From contig CAYUVK010000020.1 in NCBI GenBank assembly GCA_964448105.1, forward strand, positions 1 to 56,478: a stretch of DNA of 56,478 bases, in the 5' to 3' direction. The position numbers and the translations under genes are program-made. Below, in pieces: positions 55,801-56,478 of the stretch. The notes under the pieces were generated by a model that worked only from the letters and a program-made list of their open reading frames with translations, did not search any database and was not told where the DNA came from. Numbering within the stretch: position 1 is the first letter of the stretch; each line of letters opens with the position of its first letter. The stretch is from CAVQBP01 sp964448105. Lineage in GTDB: Bacteria; Bacteroidota; Ignavibacteria; Ignavibacteriales; Ignavibacteriaceae.

Positions 55801-56215
55801 TAATTGATCTTACACTCTTTCTAACCTGATCGGCTAATGTCTGGAACCCTAAGCTTTGATATGTCTTTGCAAGAGCACTCGATATACCGTCATTTAAACC
55901 ATCTTTTAAAATTGAATTACGAAAAACATCAATTGCTTCAACATACCTTCTGTTTAAAAGATGATCATATCCTTCGAAGGGAATTAAACCCTCAGCTTTA
56001 ATTCCTTTTTCAGGTAAATGAAACCTGTAAATTGCATAAAGAAAAAATAAAGCACGGACCCTTTCATATAAATTATCGCTTTTACGCCAAAATTTTTCCA
56101 GCGCTTCACATTCTTTTAATGTATCACTTAATGATAATTCTTTACAGTAATCATCTAAGGATTTATTTCTTACACGGGGATTTTGAGATGTTATTAATTC
56201 TATTAGACTGCTCAT
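52892..56215 (-). CDS. FKP-type GHMP sugar kinase fused to a UDPGP-family pyrophosphorylase
   Basis: 1107 residues, probably bifunctional. After an N-terminal helical region (1-170), residues 177-545 match the GHMP kinase part of FKP-type enzymes: MDLSHSGWSDIFF, a phosphate-loop equivalent PKGSRLAVSTN at 314-324 (degenerate relative to the usual GLGSSA), GGGWQDSGGVWPG at 369-381 and MSGGGMGFIF at 531-540. Residues 730-1100 are a UDPGP-type nucleotidyltransferase with GGIGSRW at 742-748, the NIDTLGANLEPAILGY block, and KRIDDRGGGLARING. It would phosphorylate a sugar, then make a UDP-sugar. The domain order is the reverse of FKP (pyrophosphorylase first). The two stems of the fusion look complete. 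Confidence 0.75.
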   Translation of the reverse strand: MSSLIELITSQNPRVRNKSLDDYCKELSLSDTLKECEALEKFWRKSDNLYERVRALFFLYAIYRFHLPEKGIKAEGLIPFEGYDHLLNRRYVEAIDVFRNSILKDGLNDGISSALAKTYQSLGFQTLADQVRKSVRSIKGNNWMFRIGHPDDHPLRIKKELFENIQAANLFPVIHEQTPVRMDLSHSGWSDIFFLGMDFPQGARVINVSVNLSVLSDGKNSKPQPPIETYFRIIDKPVLRLTSVDLGATSEIKTIDEVFDFAKDYLGLLKAAVIASGIIPPGMEGADQPLSKLLSSLTKPGYGIEIVSKVNNIPKGSRLAVSTNLLASLISICMRATGQIKNLNGELEEIDRRIVAARAILGEWLAGSGGGWQDSGGVWPGMKLIKGVDAAEGDPEFGVSNGCLLPKHKVLSYNDVSKETRKLLQNSLIMVHGGMAQDVGPILEMVTEKYLLRSKAEWNGRKKAMDIFDSILEDLKSGNVQSIGQLTQKNFFGPIQTIIPWATNLFTENLIKEVKEKYGPDFWGFWMMGGMSGGGMGFIFNPKVKKKAQVDIQKLMSGLKNELKDSVPFAMEPVVYDFEINEKGSYSELLENEKALMPGGYYSIITPGLLKKESHELSAIQRTELEELSYIARGDKNYSGLLNSLFDIILPQKISKAEEKENLIDLLKKYGFDSVQHEQIRSDLKSGRIGLSQNRLPVSTQISDVKENDVIDISTITKDNYKKAGLSALKKGEAAVVSVAGGIGSRWTKGAGVVKALNPFCKLDGKHRSFIEIHLAKSNKISELCGRKIQHVITTSYLTHNPIEYKLSKNKNYNYKGPLYLSAGKFIGLRMIPMKRDLRYLWEEMPQQLLDEQAQKVLESLRAALLNWVENMGQGSDYTDNLAHQCLHPVGHWYEIPNMLINGTLLKMIEENPNLKYLMSHNIDTLGANLEPAILGYHILNNQTLSMEVITKRIDDRGGGLARINGNLRLVEGLALPKEEIEFDLTFYNTLTSWINIDKLLELFSLSRNDLGNEKLVLESVRRIAAKMPTYITIKDVKKRWGKGQEDIYPVAQFEKLWGDMTALPSMDCQYLFVPRFRGQQLKEPAQLDGWLRDGSADHIKSLCKWN

Positions 56216-56229
56216 TGGGTAAGTATAAT

Positions 56230-56478
56230 TTAATCAACCTGTTTATTGAAATAGCTTAGATCTTTTTGCCCCAGCAGCTCAAGCATTTTTGACAGAACCA
56301 CGTCCCTATCCTTTCCGTTAAGTGCCAATGCAATTTGTGCGGTAAGAAGGCCATATTTTGCTCCGATATCGTATCTCATACCGGGATGCTCAAATGCCAG
56401 GTATTGTTCTTTTTTTGACAATTCATTTAATGCGCAGGACAGCGTTACACTTTTCGGATTATCACTTTTTTTCAATTC
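56230..56478 (-). CDS. C-terminal end of a GalU-like nucleotidyltransferase (partial)
   Basis: The last 82 residues of a gene that enters from the right edge; its start lies outside the window. The block LAFEHPGMRYDIGAKYGLLTAQIALAL matches the C-terminus of UTP-glucose-1-phosphate uridylyltransferase (GalU), with the diagnostic GxRYDIGxKxGxLxA. It lies 14 bases before the start of the kinase/pyrophosphorylase fusion in the same direction, so the two form an operon for nucleotide-sugar supply. Confidence 0.75.
   Translation of the reverse strand, partial: ELKKSDNPKSVTLSCALNELSKKEQYLAFEHPGMRYDIGAKYGLLTAQIALALNGKDRDVVLSKMLELLGQKDLSYFNKQVD

Noticed and set aside
1..56478. tRNA, rRNA, prophage or insertion-sequence transposase
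   Set aside because: I saw no cloverleaf-like CCA ends, rRNA segments, integrase or transposase motifs in any reading of the window; a tRNAscan or Infernal run would be needed to exclude short RNAs fully.

Overview
The window is an AT-rich, gene-dense bacterial chromosome segment of about 50 genes with short intergenic gaps. The gene set points to a Gram-negative member of the Bacteroidota/Ignavibacteriota (FCB) lineage. Evidence for this is a PorV/PorQ-type outer-membrane protein, an OmpA protein with thrombospondin type-3 repeats, an M64 peptidase, an OmpR-type two-component pair, separate secD and secF, and several signal-peptide-bearing beta-barrel proteins. The lineage is an inference from gene content, since no rRNA is present. 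A 10-N run at 6063-6072 shows this is a draft scaffold.

Layout. 1-7.9 kb: end of an unknown gene, a membrane metallophosphoesterase, a paired M16 protease set, a YibQ-like deacetylase-fold protein, an enoyl-CoA hydratase, an outer-membrane protein broken by the N run, and two membrane proteins. 8-16 kb: truA, a tiny lmo0937-family membrane protein with a lipoprotein, an MgtC/DUF4010 protein, a succinate-semialdehyde-type dehydrogenase, an RsbU-like phosphatase, the M64 peptidase, pyrE and a pterin carbinolamine dehydratase. 16-25 kb: clpC diverging from floA, then a UvrD-type helicase converging on an APC transporter with universal-stress domains. 25.7-31 kb: a glycosyltransferase and methyltransferase, then a nucleoside salvage cluster (cdd, tdk, nupC, punA). 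31-37 kb: secD-secF and a two-component system. 37-45 kb: OmpA/TSP3 protein, PorV-like protein, single-domain response regulator, DUF2905 protein, TlpA-like lipoprotein, radical SAM protein and a GH13 enzyme. 45-49.5 kb: a four-gene operon of unassigned function. 49.5-56.5 kb: 6-phosphogluconolactonase, an inositol-phosphatase-family enzyme, small unknowns, a large kinase/UDP-sugar pyrophosphorylase fusion and the end of a GalU-like gene.

The best candidate for an undescribed system is the operon at 45218-49493. It encodes a four-helix inner-membrane protein with a long helical tail, a single-anchor periplasmic protein whose N-terminus resembles GldM/PorM, and two tandemly duplicated outer-membrane proteins. 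Together they look like a compact trans-envelope machine related to, but smaller than, the GldLM motor of type IX secretion and gliding. A second highlight is the 1107-residue protein that joins an FKP-type GHMP sugar kinase to a UDPGP-family pyrophosphorylase, next to a GalU-like gene.

The non-coding DNA holds a family of twin 15-nt palindromes (NNNGCC-NNN-GGCNNN in tandem), degenerate short-period repeats at gene ends, a hairpin cluster downstream of secF, and paired palindromes in divergent promoter regions.
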